Positions 17,866 to 27,289 of a stretch of DNA of 27,554 nucleotides are shown one piece after another. The position numbers were made by a program, and so were the translations under genes. The stretch spans positions 1 through 27,554 of the IMG/VR virus record IMGVR_UViG_3300020122_000082; one strand, written 5' to 3'. The DNA is from a virus. The first letter of the stretch is position 1. Each line of letters opens with the position of its first letter. Under the pieces are notes generated by a model. It saw nothing but the letters and a program-made list of their open reading frames with translations, was not told the origin of the DNA and made no database searches.

Positions 17866-20800
17866 TTAGTTTGTGGTGGAATTAGCTACAGCAGAAGAAA
17901 CCTGTTCAAAGCTAACCCAACAATCAATTATATAACTAAAAAGAGCTGTTCTCAAAGCATTATTGTTAGCTGACATTGCAGATGCATCAGTTCCATCATC
18001 ATTGCCAATTGGATTAGAAGAGCTAGCAGAACCAGTGTTGGTTGAAACATTAGCCATTTGTCCTCTAGCAGCATCAATGGCTTTCTGAGATGGTGACTTT
18101 CTAGAAGTTTGATCATCCATATTTACTGTGACCACTTTAACGGAATCTGATGGTAGTCCTGGATTTACTACTGGCTGATTTTGATAACTAATTGCTGTGG
18201 GGCCACCGCCTTGTGGGTCTACTAGTTGATTAACTATTCCATTAGCCATAGACATAAGCTGAGAATTAACTGGATGAGCATTGTCATAGTATATTCTAAC
18301 CTCAATATGAGCTTTTATGTTATTGCCACTAGCACCATTAAGACCAATAGTATATGCGGTGTTGTAAAGAATATTATTAAACACCTTGGTGTTAGTTTCT
18401 GTGAATGGATTTGGCGCACTGTTTTCTTGTCCGGTTGTAACAAGAGGCGCACTAGTATTTTTGGCCGACAATTGAATGACGCCAATATTTTCTTCATTGG
18501 CTGAGGATTCTTGTCTATGAATGACCATATCTGAAATCTCTCGATTCTTATAGATCATCTTACCAATAGTATCCATAACGGTTGGGATATACTCACCGAT
18601 ACCATGACCATATGTTAGCTCAAGTGTAGTGGTAAATCCATTACCAACATCAAGTGAGTGGCTTACCGAACTGACATAGAAAAGTAAGTTGCGATCTTCC
18701 AAAAAGATGACTTCTCCTGGCTGCATATATTCATTTCCAGAAATGGTAAGTGAACCACTTAGAACCTGGTGTCTATCACGAGATAGAATAATAGAAGCAT
18801 ATGGTCCTAGCTGTGAAATTGGATCAGTTAAAAATGGCACGTTAATAACATAGCCTTGTTTGAATCCATAATTACGCCACATATCATAATCAATAGCTAT
18901 GGCTTTAGTAGCACTGAAACCACCACCTAAATCACCGCCACCACCTTGAGTTTCATCAAAACCTGGGAAGGTACCATGAACTTCGACTGTAGTATACAGT
19001 GGGGCGCGTTCACCAATTCTGATATTTCTAATTTGGGCGCGCTTGATAACGTATCTTGTACCAGAGCCTGGACCATAGTCATCATATGACTCATCTTCAA
19101 TCATATGTTCATATACTTCCGGAATGTATCCACTACTAAAAGTTCCAGGATTTAGAAGAGCATTTGACGTAGTTGCATCATCATCTAGCGATTTGAATTC
19201 TGCCGAGTTTTTGATAGTGTGATAAAACAGTTTAACTGCGGTCTGCCACTTCTGTATATATGAAGTTAATTCGTTGGCCACCTTAAAAACATCAATAGTC
19301 TGTCCAGTATCTATTTCAACTGGCTGATTGGGGCCAGATGATGTTAAGTAGTCTTTGCTAGTAATATACTGTCCAGATTTTGTTTGGATACGTGTAATAA
19401 GCTGTTGTACTACCGTCTGCTGGAAAACAGATGTAGATGGGGTGCTTGCAACGTTCTGGCCACCTTGAGCTTGATTTTGTCCCTGTAGTGCTTGATCAAG
19501 AATGTAATATCTTTCCGCATTTGAGAATAAGATATTGTTTGAAGTTCCCGCATCTTTGATGGCTTGGAAGTTATTAAGGGCCAGTGAGTTGGCGCCGTTA
19601 GATGTATCTTGATTAGCTGCTTTTACAAGATTGCCAACATCAGTGATAGAATCACTTGAGTCAGAGATAAAATTGAATAAGCTACCACCAGCCAGTCCGC
19701 TTATATCGCTACCACCTAGATTTGCTATATTTTTAATGAAGGCAGTAGCCACCTCATCACCAGTTGTATCTATACTAGGATAGACTCCTAGAATAGCGCA
19801 ATCTAACCTGATTTGGTCTTCAAGAACCTCTATGCGATCTCGCAAAGTGTCTAGTTGATTCACGAACAAATTATTGAGAAACTCTGGGAAAATTTGGACA
19901 CCCGTAGAATGCTTTAAATAGATCATCCTATTGAATACTGAGCTGGGCATCCTATTATATTGTGGTGGTCTAACGCGAACATGACCCTGTGAGTCACAGA
20001 ATACTTCCAAGTTGAGCAAGTCTGCTACGTGGGAAATTTGAGCGGCTACGTCACTGTATTCAGTAGCATATGTTGCTGGTCCCTTATCCAAAGCCGTATT
20101 AAAAGCCGCAATATCATAATCTACATCATAGTAATCATCTACTATGAACAAATTCTTATCAGAGTTTCCTCTCACATCATATGACATACGTCTCGTTAGA
20201 TAGTTAGTCTGTTTACGTAACTCTTTACGAGAACTAGAGTCTGACGGATCGTTTTTACCATCTACTAGATAGTTACTATCATAAGATTTGCTGGTATTAG
20301 ATTGGCTCAAAAATTGTGCGGTAGCTCCCTGAAATGCCGCAATAGATCCATCAATATCGCCTTTGAGGTTCTTTATTTTTGCTTGTAATTCATTTATCTT
20401 AGCAGATGTGGTTTGACCAATTTGTCCTGGTAATGAAAGATCTTTAACAGCAGTCAATCCAGTTACAGCACGAGTCAAATCTGATAGTTGCTGTAGTTTG
20501 GAATCTAAATCAGTATTTGCCTGCGTAATAGTTTGCTGGGCCTGCATAGATTTTGCGACCGCCTCTTCACTCATAATAATGTTCTTGAACGGTATGAAAT
20601 TGCCCCACAATGCATTAGTTTTTGATAAGCTCGTACGCAAAGAGTTAATGAACGAGTAAGATGGATCTTGTTTTGTTTGCGGATCCCCAGTTATACCATA
20701 CAGATTCTGTGTAGCTTTGAAATAGGTGGCGTAGTTGTATGGTGTTCCTGAAATTAACAAAGATAGGACGTTCATAACATCTAGACCGGCAAATGGTTGT

Positions 20801-22914
20801 TGATATGGATTAGTGATACCAACTAAGTTGGGATCGTTAATGACACTCATTGGACCACTTTGAACAAAGATTCCAATACCCTGTTTCCATTTATAAGCCA
20901 AACCATCTGGAGCATAGAATACTCTAGTTAGCCTACCAGTAACACGGTCAATGCTTTGGTCTTGAATATAGTTTCCCTGTGTGGCTTTTTGCCCTGCTAG
21001 AGATCCTTGCTTATATTTTACTAAAGAACTTTGACCGGTTTGTGATAATAGATAGACGTTTTCATCAAGCAGTTGTGGTGAGCCGCCGGTTTCTGCACCA
21101 TTTGTAGTGATGGTGTCGAAATTAGATTTGAATGGAGTGAGGGGATCGAAAATCAAACCATTGAAAGCGTTAGCTCCTGGTTTGAAATTGACTTTTCCCT
21201 GCTTGAAATACAGTGAGTTATCACTGCCACTTATATCAATTGTAAATTTGCCACCCGCCCAGTTATCTAGAGCAGCCTCTACTACTCCCGCAAAAACATG
21301 AGTTCCTTCTTTTTCAGAAACGAATTGTCCTCTCATTGTAGCCCAAAGATAATTTGGGAATGAGGCGCCAACAAACATAGATTTTTCTGCTTGTACAGCT
21401 ACATTCTTAGATGGATTGAAAAGAGTATCGAACTCATTTTTGAAACCAGTGATAGTATTGTTAATGTTTTGAAGAATACCAAATCCACTGAACATCTGTG
21501 TCAAACCAGATAGAACCTTACTGTCAAATTGACTCTTGGATTTCATATAAATATGCACTACATCCATTGGCTGAACAATTAGTTTGCCAGAGAAATTAAA
21601 ACGCAACTTTCTACGAGCATAGTTGTATGACTTGTTGTTAGCGGTAAAATTACCTGCTGAATTAGATAGTAAAGTTAGCTGCTGATAAATAGTGCTGATG
21701 ATTGATTGAAAAGCTTGCAGCTCTGAAGTTCCAACCAACGACTTAATATGGGTGCCTGGTAATTTAGTAGCTCTAGTGGTATCAAGACCATCATAACCGG
21801 CAATTTCACCACCTCTTAGATAGTCATCAGTGACGCTGATTCCACTATTTCCACCTAAACTTAGTGCGCCAAGTGGGTTGTAAGTAAATTGAATTTCTAC
21901 GCCTAGACGATCTATAATGGCTCGTACTCTCTTGCCAAGTAGTGTATCCGGTTCTACTTTGAAAGTAATAGGGCTGGCATTTCTTGTTGCTCTGATAGAG
22001 TTTAATTTATTTTGCTGGTCTCTAAGAACCTGATTAGAGCTAGTAACACCGAATTGAAAAGTCTTGCTGTTGTAAAATAGATTAGTTGCATCACTGAGCG
22101 CGACTTCGATATCATAATCTGTGATTAGCATTGACTCATAAGGATCAGATATGCTAAGAGAGAATCTACCAGGAGATTTGATATCGGTAGTCGTAGTAGT
22201 GCTAATTCTGGTAAAATTGGTAATCTCAATAACCCCAGTGCCACCACCATATATGGACGAGAACAAATTAGTGGGATCGGTAATCCATGTAGTATATGGA
22301 TTGCTTTGATTGAAAGCATATAGAGTGCGTAATCTATCTACCGTCTTAACGAAATTAGAGGCGTCTTGAGTTGTAAATGGGTTAGGTCCTTGTCCAAGGG
22401 CGCCAAATAGATTGTTACCGGTCCCAAGTCCATTTCCTGTTGCCGCATCTGTAAGAGATATAATAACAGGGACTAATTGATTATCGATGTCACCCACTGC
22501 CGCCGTAATTTTCTGAATCTTACTTAGCTTTTCTAAGGCGGCAATTTGAGTGCATTTATTCTGCATCAAAATGCGCATAGCCTTATAGTAGAGTCTTTCA
22601 TCAGAATCCATAAAGTCAGGTCGATAATTCTCGGCAATAGAAGAGAACATTCTCTTTTTAACCATAACGGTAGCGTCTGGTTCTTGCCATAAAATATCAA
22701 ACTGTTTCGGATCTGTATTGTAAGGATCTCTTCTCAGATATCCCTCTTCTACATATTTTCTTTCTGCAGATTGATCAAATTGAGACGCAAAATCGCCTAG
22801 GGAACCATACTTTACATTTTGACCATCAATGACGGCATCTAACGATGTAGTTGTATTTTCCCCCAGGTTAAATTGGCTGCTGATCTGATCTGCTAAATCA
22901 CCTAAAAAACTCAT
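17866..22914 (-). CDS. Giant baseplate hub protein, gp27/gpD/XkdQ-like (1682 aa)
   Basis: The protein shows hub features in order: SPGRFSLSISDP (about residue 243), a gp27-like barrel segment GKLIVQPMDVVHIYMKSKS (about 445-463), AGVVEAALDNWAGGKFTIDI with SGSDNSLYF (about 536-570), the HVADLLNLEVFCDSQGHVRV strand typical of late-control/hub proteins (about 960-980), and QPGEVIFLEDRNLLFYVSSV followed by SLDVG-GFTTTLELTYG (about 1395-1435). A predicted coiled coil lies near 781-872 (LDSKLQQLSDLTRAVTGL; INELQAKIKNLKGDID). Typical hubs have 350-450 residues, so this one is expanded about fourfold. It would form the centre of the baseplate, beneath the tube and above the spike. The start ATG 22914 overlaps the previous stop (ATGA) and has GCAGGA upstream. 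The last 130 residues are polar and probably flexible. Confidence 0.75.
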   Translation of the reverse strand: MSFLGDLADQISSQFNLGENTTTSLDAVIDGQNVKYGSLGDFASQFDQSAERKYVEEGYLRRDPYNTDPKQFDILWQEPDATVMVKKRMFSSIAENYRPDFMDSDERLYYKAMRILMQNKCTQIAALEKLSKIQKITAAVGDIDNQLVPVIISLTDAATGNGLGTGNNLFGALGQGPNPFTTQDASNFVKTVDRLRTLYAFNQSNPYTTWITDPTNLFSSIYGGGTGVIEITNFTRISTTTTTDIKSPGRFSLSISDPYESMLITDYDIEVALSDATNLFYNSKTFQFGVTSSNQVLRDQQNKLNSIRATRNASPITFKVEPDTLLGKRVRAIIDRLGVEIQFTYNPLGALSLGGNSGISVTDDYLRGGEIAGYDGLDTTRATKLPGTHIKSLVGTSELQAFQSIISTIYQQLTLLSNSAGNFTANNKSYNYARRKLRFNFSGKLIVQPMDVVHIYMKSKSQFDSKVLSGLTQMFSGFGILQNINNTITGFKNEFDTLFNPSKNVAVQAEKSMFVGASFPNYLWATMRGQFVSEKEGTHVFAGVVEAALDNWAGGKFTIDISGSDNSLYFKQGKVNFKPGANAFNGLIFDPLTPFKSNFDTITTNGAETGGSPQLLDENVYLLSQTGQSSLVKYKQGSLAGQKATQGNYIQDQSIDRVTGRLTRVFYAPDGLAYKWKQGIGIFVQSGPMSVINDPNLVGITNPYQQPFAGLDVMNVLSLLISGTPYNYATYFKATQNLYGITGDPQTKQDPSYSFINSLRTSLSKTNALWGNFIPFKNIIMSEEAVAKSMQAQQTITQANTDLDSKLQQLSDLTRAVTGLTAVKDLSLPGQIGQTTSAKINELQAKIKNLKGDIDGSIAAFQGATAQFLSQSNTSKSYDSNYLVDGKNDPSDSSSRKELRKQTNYLTRRMSYDVRGNSDKNLFIVDDYYDVDYDIAAFNTALDKGPATYATEYSDVAAQISHVADLLNLEVFCDSQGHVRVRPPQYNRMPSSVFNRMIYLKHSTGVQIFPEFLNNLFVNQLDTLRDRIEVLEDQIRLDCAILGVYPSIDTTGDEVATAFIKNIANLGGSDISGLAGGSLFNFISDSSDSITDVGNLVKAANQDTSNGANSLALNNFQAIKDAGTSNNILFSNAERYYILDQALQGQNQAQGGQNVASTPSTSVFQQTVVQQLITRIQTKSGQYITSKDYLTSSGPNQPVEIDTGQTIDVFKVANELTSYIQKWQTAVKLFYHTIKNSAEFKSLDDDATTSNALLNPGTFSSGYIPEVYEHMIEDESYDDYGPGSGTRYVIKRAQIRNIRIGERAPLYTTVEVHGTFPGFDETQGGGGDLGGGFSATKAIAIDYDMWRNYGFKQGYVINVPFLTDPISQLGPYASIILSRDRHQVLSGSLTISGNEYMQPGEVIFLEDRNLLFYVSSVSHSLDVGNGFTTTLELTYGHGIGEYIPTVMDTIGKMIYKNREISDMVIHRQESSANEENIGVIQLSAKNTSAPLVTTGQENSAPNPFTETNTKVFNNILYNTAYTIGLNGASGNNIKAHIEVRIYYDNAHPVNSQLMSMANGIVNQLVDPQGGGPTAISYQNQPVVNPGLPSDSVKVVTVNMDDQTSRKSPSQKAIDAARGQMANVSTNTGSASSSNPIGNDDGTDASAMSANNNALRTALFSYIIDCWVSFEQVSSAVANSTTN

Positions 22915-23867
22915 AGAAGTCCTGCTAATGCTCCTACTATACCACCCGCATTACCAGGATTTGCGACCACACCAATACTACTATTTGTATTTAATTGAGT
23001 GTTTCCATTGAAAGAACCAGGAGTTGTGTACTGGCTTGGCCCACTGGTTGGGCTGTTGTGCCATGGGAAATAGTTAGTTCTGTATCCTCTTCTCTGAGTT
23101 ACCATAAAGATCATGTTGTAATCTAGTAAAAAGTTATCGGCTCTTTCAGTAACAGTCATGCTATCGAAGTAACCACGATAAACCCAGCCATTGTAATACA
23201 TTTCAACACCAAACGCGACAGAGGCTAGTGATGGAATATTTCTAGCTGACAAGTTATTGTTTGGAGAATCAAGACCTAAAATGCCACCCAATAGTCCGGC
23301 GCCACCAGCAGCAGCGGTCACACTGTTTCCACCAATAGCTTTACCAATAGCTCCACCAATACCTTGAACTAGGTTATTAGCTAGGTCTGCTGAAGCATTA
23401 TTTCCAGCAAGAGTTAAACCAGTTGCATCGAATGCGTACTGCTCAGCACGGTAAAGTTCATAGAGCATATTGATGCCCTCAATACCAGAACTACCAGTAG
23501 TACCACTTATGCTAAGTTGACTTAGATCTTCTCCCCAATACTGTAAGGTATATCCTCCCTTAGTTCTTTCTTTGCTGATTAACTTTTTATGAGTGTATGT
23601 TATGTTCTGTGGGTTTATGAACATTCTAACTGTTCCGAATTGTGGAACGAACCAAGTAACTATATTTCTACTGATCTGTCCTGTTACACCGGGAGTAATC
23701 TTAGTAAATGGCAATCCATTACCATCAGCCGATGGTGTAGAAGCCACTAAAAATCCGTTAGATTCAAAGGAAGCCAAATTGCTTTGTGTAAGTGGGTTAG
23801 CACCATTCAAAGTAGATTGAACGTTGCTAATTCCATTTATAGCTGAGTCAAGAGAAAAGGTTGCCAT
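22911..23867 (-). CDS. Tail tube / baseplate adaptor candidate (318 aa)
   Basis: The protein combines FGTVRMFINPQNITYTHKKL and LQYWGEDLSQLSISGTTGSS (about residues 75-125) with GVEMYYNGWVYRGYFDSMTV and DYNMIFMVTQRRGYRTNYFP (about 220-265). This looks like the small virion proteins found between tape measure and hub in contractile-tailed phages, which join the tail tube to the hub (role of T4 gp48/gp54/gp53 or XkdP). A glycine/alanine-rich, apolar loop separates the two halves (about 165-195), and the C-terminus is Gly/Asn-rich. It follows the tape measure by 11 bases with TAAGGATAAAC before ATG, and its stop overlaps the hub start. The exact role is inferred from position and pattern. Confidence 0.55.
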   Translation of the reverse strand: MATFSLDSAINGISNVQSTLNGANPLTQSNLASFESNGFLVASTPSADGNGLPFTKITPGVTGQISRNIVTWFVPQFGTVRMFINPQNITYTHKKLISKERTKGGYTLQYWGEDLSQLSISGTTGSSGIEGINMLYELYRAEQYAFDATGLTLAGNNASADLANNLVQGIGGAIGKAIGGNSVTAAAGGAGLLGGILGLDSPNNNLSARNIPSLASVAFGVEMYYNGWVYRGYFDSMTVTERADNFLLDYNMIFMVTQRRGYRTNYFPWHNSPTSGPSQYTTPGSFNGNTQLNTNSSIGVVANPGNAGGIVGALAGLL

Positions 23868-23878
23868 TTAGTTTATCC

Positions 23879-26254
23879 TTAGTGCGGGGCGCCTGTTTGT
23901 GGTGAAACTGTCTTGTCTGTCTGTGAGTGATTGATGTCTCTTCCACAGTGTGGGCATACCCCTGTGAGATTGACTGTAATTGCAGATCCTGCTGCTAACA
24001 TAACTGGAACAGCCTGCCCGGCATTCCCTTGAGTTAGACCGCCTGGCGTCTGCCTTCCACCAACAGTAGCTGTAGCTCCTAGCCCATTTGAAGTTGGTGG
24101 TAATGGTGGCGGCAACTGACGAGCCGTTCTTACGGTATTTTGTGGTGGATTGAAAGTAAATTTGGTTCCTGTTGCAGCAGTTTGAGTCGTTGGGCTGCCA
24201 GTCTGTGGAGTTGTTTTTCCTCCAGCTCCAGTTGTTGTTGGAGCCTCTGGTTTAGCAACAGAGAATGCTTGTTGCGCATTTGTCATGGCGGCTCTCTGCT
24301 CGGCTGACAAAGTACTCCAAACAGCCTTTTGATCATTGATAGATTTAACCATCTTATCATTTGCTTGTTGAATGGATTCTTTGTTACCACCTTTAATAGC
24401 TTCTTTGAAACTATCCCATGCATCTTTAACGGTTCTTGGTAGATCAGTAGCGATCTTTGCTACTGATTGTAATGCATCATTTGCTGGAACTCCAATACCA
24501 GTTCTACCAGGAGTGATTCCTCCACCACCGCCACCAACTCCTCCGGCATATGCTCCGGTATTTCCTGTGCCTAAAATTTCTCTAGTAGTTTTCTTATTAG
24601 CAAATCCAGCTTGCAAAACAAGACTGTTTAAAGACTGATTGATTTTAGTTAATTCAGTATATGAATCTTTTTGAATTTTGTCGCCAGCCGACATGGCCTT
24701 TTGCATTTGATTGTCTTTTGATTTATCCTCGGTAAGCTGTGTTGGAAGTGCCTTACCTTCATTCATGGCTTTTAATAAAGCCTGCGCTTCTGGTACAGAT
24801 TTTGCTAGACCACCTAATGGGCCTTGCTGTAAAAGTTGGATCTGACGCATATAGTTAGCTGCCGCGCTTTCACTCTGCATCGCTTGTTCTCTAGAAACAA
24901 TTGGTCCAGTTAGTCTCTTGATGGTAGTTTCTGCATCTTTTCTTAGACCCTCAAAATCACCCTTAGCAATTCTGTCTTGAACCGAGAAGGCTCCTCTCAA
25001 ACCACCAGGGCCTCCAGACATAGTAGACATGAATGCTTGTTGCCCAACTGTCATACCAGTCATAACTTTAGTATAGTTCTTAAACATTTCGATAGCATTG
25101 GATGCTGGCACACCTACAGATTCAAGACTTGCAGTATAGTTTTCCATAGCATCTGCCATCCCTGTAGTCATATTAGAAACGTTAGCCCCGCCCATTACAA
25201 ACATCTTAAAAGCATCTGTTGATTCCATTAAAGCGCTTCTAACATCTTGAATATTAGCACCTAAAGTTCCAGCTATAGTAGACATTCTTGCTTGAAGTGT
25301 AGTTGCTGCACCAGCAGTAACATTAGCATCATCCTGCACTGATTTGTAGTGCTTTAGAACATCATTAATATCACTCAGAACCTCTTCTTCTTTTCTTCCA
25401 GAGATAGCTGCTATTTTAAGGCTTTCTTCGAGTAGGAAATTCGCCTGACCGGCAATCTCTGTTTTTTGTGTCAAGAGACTCAGGCCACCAGGCATCTTGT
25501 TGATAATTGCCATATAAGAAGCCGCCTGCTCTTGAGCTTTTTTGCTGCCACCCAAAGCTGCCGAGGCTCTATCAAGGCTTGCACTATATTGTTTTGTTGT
25601 GTCATCTAATTTTTGAAAGTCTGATCCAACCGCTTTAAGCAATTCTTGCATACCGCTACCTGCGAGTGTCATTTGAATCATTGAATTTTCTAGCTTCTTG
25701 GCATTATCAGCAGATATGAAAAAAGCTTTTGCAGAAGCCGTTACTCCATTAGCAAGATCACTACCAATTGCTGCTACTGCTTTTGATATTTCTGCAGGTG
25801 TTTTACCCATAGAAGCCATAGTGGACATTGTTATCTGCTTCAATTTTTCTATTCCTGCCATAGCCATCTGTGTGCCTGGGGCAGACTCAATGATTTCAAA
25901 TAGCTCTTTAAACTGTGAAGAATATGTAACTAAGCGAGTGGTATCTACTCCAGCTATGTCGTTGAAAGCTTCTCTGGCTCCTAAAAGAGAGGTTGTTAGA
26001 ATTCCAAATTGACGAGACGTTTGATCTGTCATAGAATTCAAACCATCAAATGACACCCCGGCCATCTTTAATTTTTCAGTCAAGCCAGCAAAAACAGTAG
26101 ATACTTTACTACCAATAGTTCCTACACCTTCTAGGGCTATTCCAGAAGCAGCAGTATACTGTTCAAACGTAGACCACTTAGCGTTCTGATCGTCTGTTGG
26201 TGCAGTAATAGTTGGTGGTGTTGCTGGATCTGGTTGTACTGGTGGGTCAGCCAT
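23879..26254 (-). CDS. Tape measure protein (791 aa)
   Basis: The gene follows the frameshifting chaperone pair, the standard tape measure position. The protein is mostly alpha-helical and rich in Ala, Met, Gln and Ser up to about residue 580, with an alanine-rich N-terminal half and many short heptad-like helices (LTEKLKMAGVSFDGLNSM; SASLDRASAALGGSKKAQEQ). A glycine run (about 573-582) is followed by a Pro/Thr/Gly-rich linker, then a C-terminal CPHCGRDINH motif (C767, C770, H776) that could bind zinc. At about 0.15 nm per residue, 791 residues would imply a tail near 120 nm; this is a rule-of-thumb inference. Start ATG 26254 lies three bases after the chaperone stop with AAAGGA upstream. No peptidase or transglycosylase motif is evident. 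Confidence 0.85.
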   Translation of the reverse strand: MADPPVQPDPATPPTITAPTDDQNAKWSTFEQYTAASGIALEGVGTIGSKVSTVFAGLTEKLKMAGVSFDGLNSMTDQTSRQFGILTTSLLGAREAFNDIAGVDTTRLVTYSSQFKELFEIIESAPGTQMAMAGIEKLKQITMSTMASMGKTPAEISKAVAAIGSDLANGVTASAKAFFISADNAKKLENSMIQMTLAGSGMQELLKAVGSDFQKLDDTTKQYSASLDRASAALGGSKKAQEQAASYMAIINKMPGGLSLLTQKTEIAGQANFLLEESLKIAAISGRKEEEVLSDINDVLKHYKSVQDDANVTAGAATTLQARMSTIAGTLGANIQDVRSALMESTDAFKMFVMGGANVSNMTTGMADAMENYTASLESVGVPASNAIEMFKNYTKVMTGMTVGQQAFMSTMSGGPGGLRGAFSVQDRIAKGDFEGLRKDAETTIKRLTGPIVSREQAMQSESAAANYMRQIQLLQQGPLGGLAKSVPEAQALLKAMNEGKALPTQLTEDKSKDNQMQKAMSAGDKIQKDSYTELTKINQSLNSLVLQAGFANKKTTREILGTGNTGAYAGGVGGGGGGITPGRTGIGVPANDALQSVAKIATDLPRTVKDAWDSFKEAIKGGNKESIQQANDKMVKSINDQKAVWSTLSAEQRAAMTNAQQAFSVAKPEAPTTTGAGGKTTPQTGSPTTQTAATGTKFTFNPPQNTVRTARQLPPPLPPTSNGLGATATVGGRQTPGGLTQGNAGQAVPVMLAAGSAITVNLTGVCPHCGRDINHSQTDKTVSPQTGAPH

Positions 26255-26257
26255 TTA

Positions 26258-26578
26258 TCATTCCTTTAAAGCTGCTCTGCGTTTTCTTTTAGGCAGAGGC
26301 TTTTCTTGTGGGACATCAAACATTCCAGGCAAACCTTCCTTAACCATTCGCATGGATTCTTCCATATCTTCATCAGTAGATTCATGAACATTATCATTAA
26401 GCATTTGTTGTACTGCTTCAGCATTCCAAAAGGAACCTAATAGATATGCGTGATTCTTAGCAAGTTCGGCTTCATCTCTATGATCACCTAGCCATTGTTC
26501 AAAAAGCCACATTTTACGAACCGGGTCCATTTCCGTAAGTTCAGGATCACCGATATCCACAGTATTCTTCATCTTCAT
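26258..26578 (-). CDS. Tail assembly chaperone, downstream part (frameshift domain)
   Basis: This 106-aa ORF is acidic in its first two thirds and ends with a basic stretch (LPKRKRRAAL). It contains a WLFEQWLGDHRDEAELAKNH segment and helix-rich residues around SFWNAEAVQQML. It sits in the -1 frame relative to the 222-aa ORF, and no stop codon separates its frame from the slippery site at 26617-26623. ATG 26578 has no Shine-Dalgarno sequence, which argues that it is mainly made as a fusion of 341 aa (222 + 13 + 106). In lambda (G/GT) and many other tailed phages such pairs bind the tape measure during tail assembly. Its stop lies three bases before the tape measure gene. Confidence 0.75.
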   Translation of the reverse strand: MKMKNTVDIGDPELTEMDPVRKMWLFEQWLGDHRDEAELAKNHAYLLGSFWNAEAVQQMLNDNVHESTDEDMEESMRMVKEGLPGMFDVPQEKPLPKRKRRAALKE

Positions 26579-26586
26579 TAAATGCC

Positions 26587-26623
26587 AATGAAAGCGGTGT
26601 TCCGGTTCATTTATTATTTTTTT
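26587..26623 (-). promoter_or_regulatory. Programmed -1 ribosomal frameshift site with downstream hairpin
   Basis: On the minus strand the 222-aa ORF ends GAC TTA AAA AAA TAA. The heptamer A AAA AAA (26617-26623) is a perfect X XXY YYZ slip site in the zero frame, and the stop follows at once. A -1 slip continues ATA ATA AAT GAA CCG and runs without stop into the 106-aa ORF. Five bases after the heptamer an imperfect hairpin can form: AATGAA pairs with TTCATT, and inside it CGG pairs with CCG around an AACA loop (26587-26611). The spacing suits a stimulatory structure. Confidence 0.8.
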
Positions 26624-27282
26624 AAGTCTTCTACAATCTCCTTAACCTGCTCTTCTGTCTTAGGACTGTATCTATCCTGTGCTTCTTTAGACAAGATAAC
26701 ATATTCATTATATAGTCTAATCAATAGGGCATGGTCAAGTAATTCAATGAAATATAGACGATCATCTAGTTCTCTTGAATTTAGAAACTGGTCAATTTCT
26801 ACACCAGAAACTACAGTTAATGAGCGGGCTAATAGCTGTCTGCGAGTCTCAAAAATGAACTCAACAGAACCGTCAAACTCAGCGGTAGCTACAATAGCAT
26901 CACGCAATTCTTGTGAGGTTAGCGTCTGTAACTTATACATTTGTCCGCCTATCTCAACGTCTCTGGTTAGCCTGGTCATACCAATCAGCAATTCTATACG
27001 TCGTCTAGCGCCGTCAGATAGCCTTTCTTTACCCTCACGCTTGGCCTTCTTGGCAGCGTGGATCTCTTTTTCAATGTCAGACATTTCTCTAAGACCAGGC
27101 TGTTGCATTTGACCTTGAAATTCTCTCATAGCTCTTTCATCAAAAGCTGGAATAGGTTCATGCGGCACGCGCATTTGTCTCTGTTGTGGTTGCTCATAAC
27201 CACTATCATCAGGGACACTGAATTCTCTCATAGGCTGACCCTGAAACTGTTTACTTCCAATTGGACTATCAAATTTTGGCAT
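26614..27282 (-). CDS. Tail assembly chaperone, upstream part (frame 0)
   Basis: The 222-aa product starts at ATG 27282, which has AGGAG seven bases upstream. Residues 1-60 are Gln/Pro-rich and probably disordered. The charged residues about 65-95 (SDIEKEIHAAKKAKREGKER) are followed by a compact domain (about 97-205) with RRRIELLIGMTRL, GGQMYKLQTLTSQELRDAIV and a helix rich in Arg and Leu, as in phage tail assembly chaperones that regulate a membrane-active tape measure. It ends in Lys-Lys-stop at the slippery heptamer. A longer reading from a TTG within the upstream terminator (27339) is rejected. The order chaperone - frameshift ORF - tape measure supports the call more than the sequence itself. 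Confidence 0.75.
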   Translation of the reverse strand: MPKFDSPIGSKQFQGQPMREFSVPDDSGYEQPQQRQMRVPHEPIPAFDERAMREFQGQMQQPGLREMSDIEKEIHAAKKAKREGKERLSDGARRRIELLIGMTRLTRDVEIGGQMYKLQTLTSQELRDAIVATAEFDGSVEFIFETRRQLLARSLTVVSGVEIDQFLNSRELDDRLYFIELLDHALLIRLYNEYVILSKEAQDRYSPKTEEQVKEIVEDLKK

Positions 27283-27289
27283 TGCACAA

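Noticed and set aside
26582-27112. Plus-strand open frame of 176 codons opposite the chaperone gene
   Set aside because: It is antisense to a well-supported gene, rich in Ser, Cys, Ile and Leu, has no ribosome binding site, and there is no other plus-strand gene in the window.
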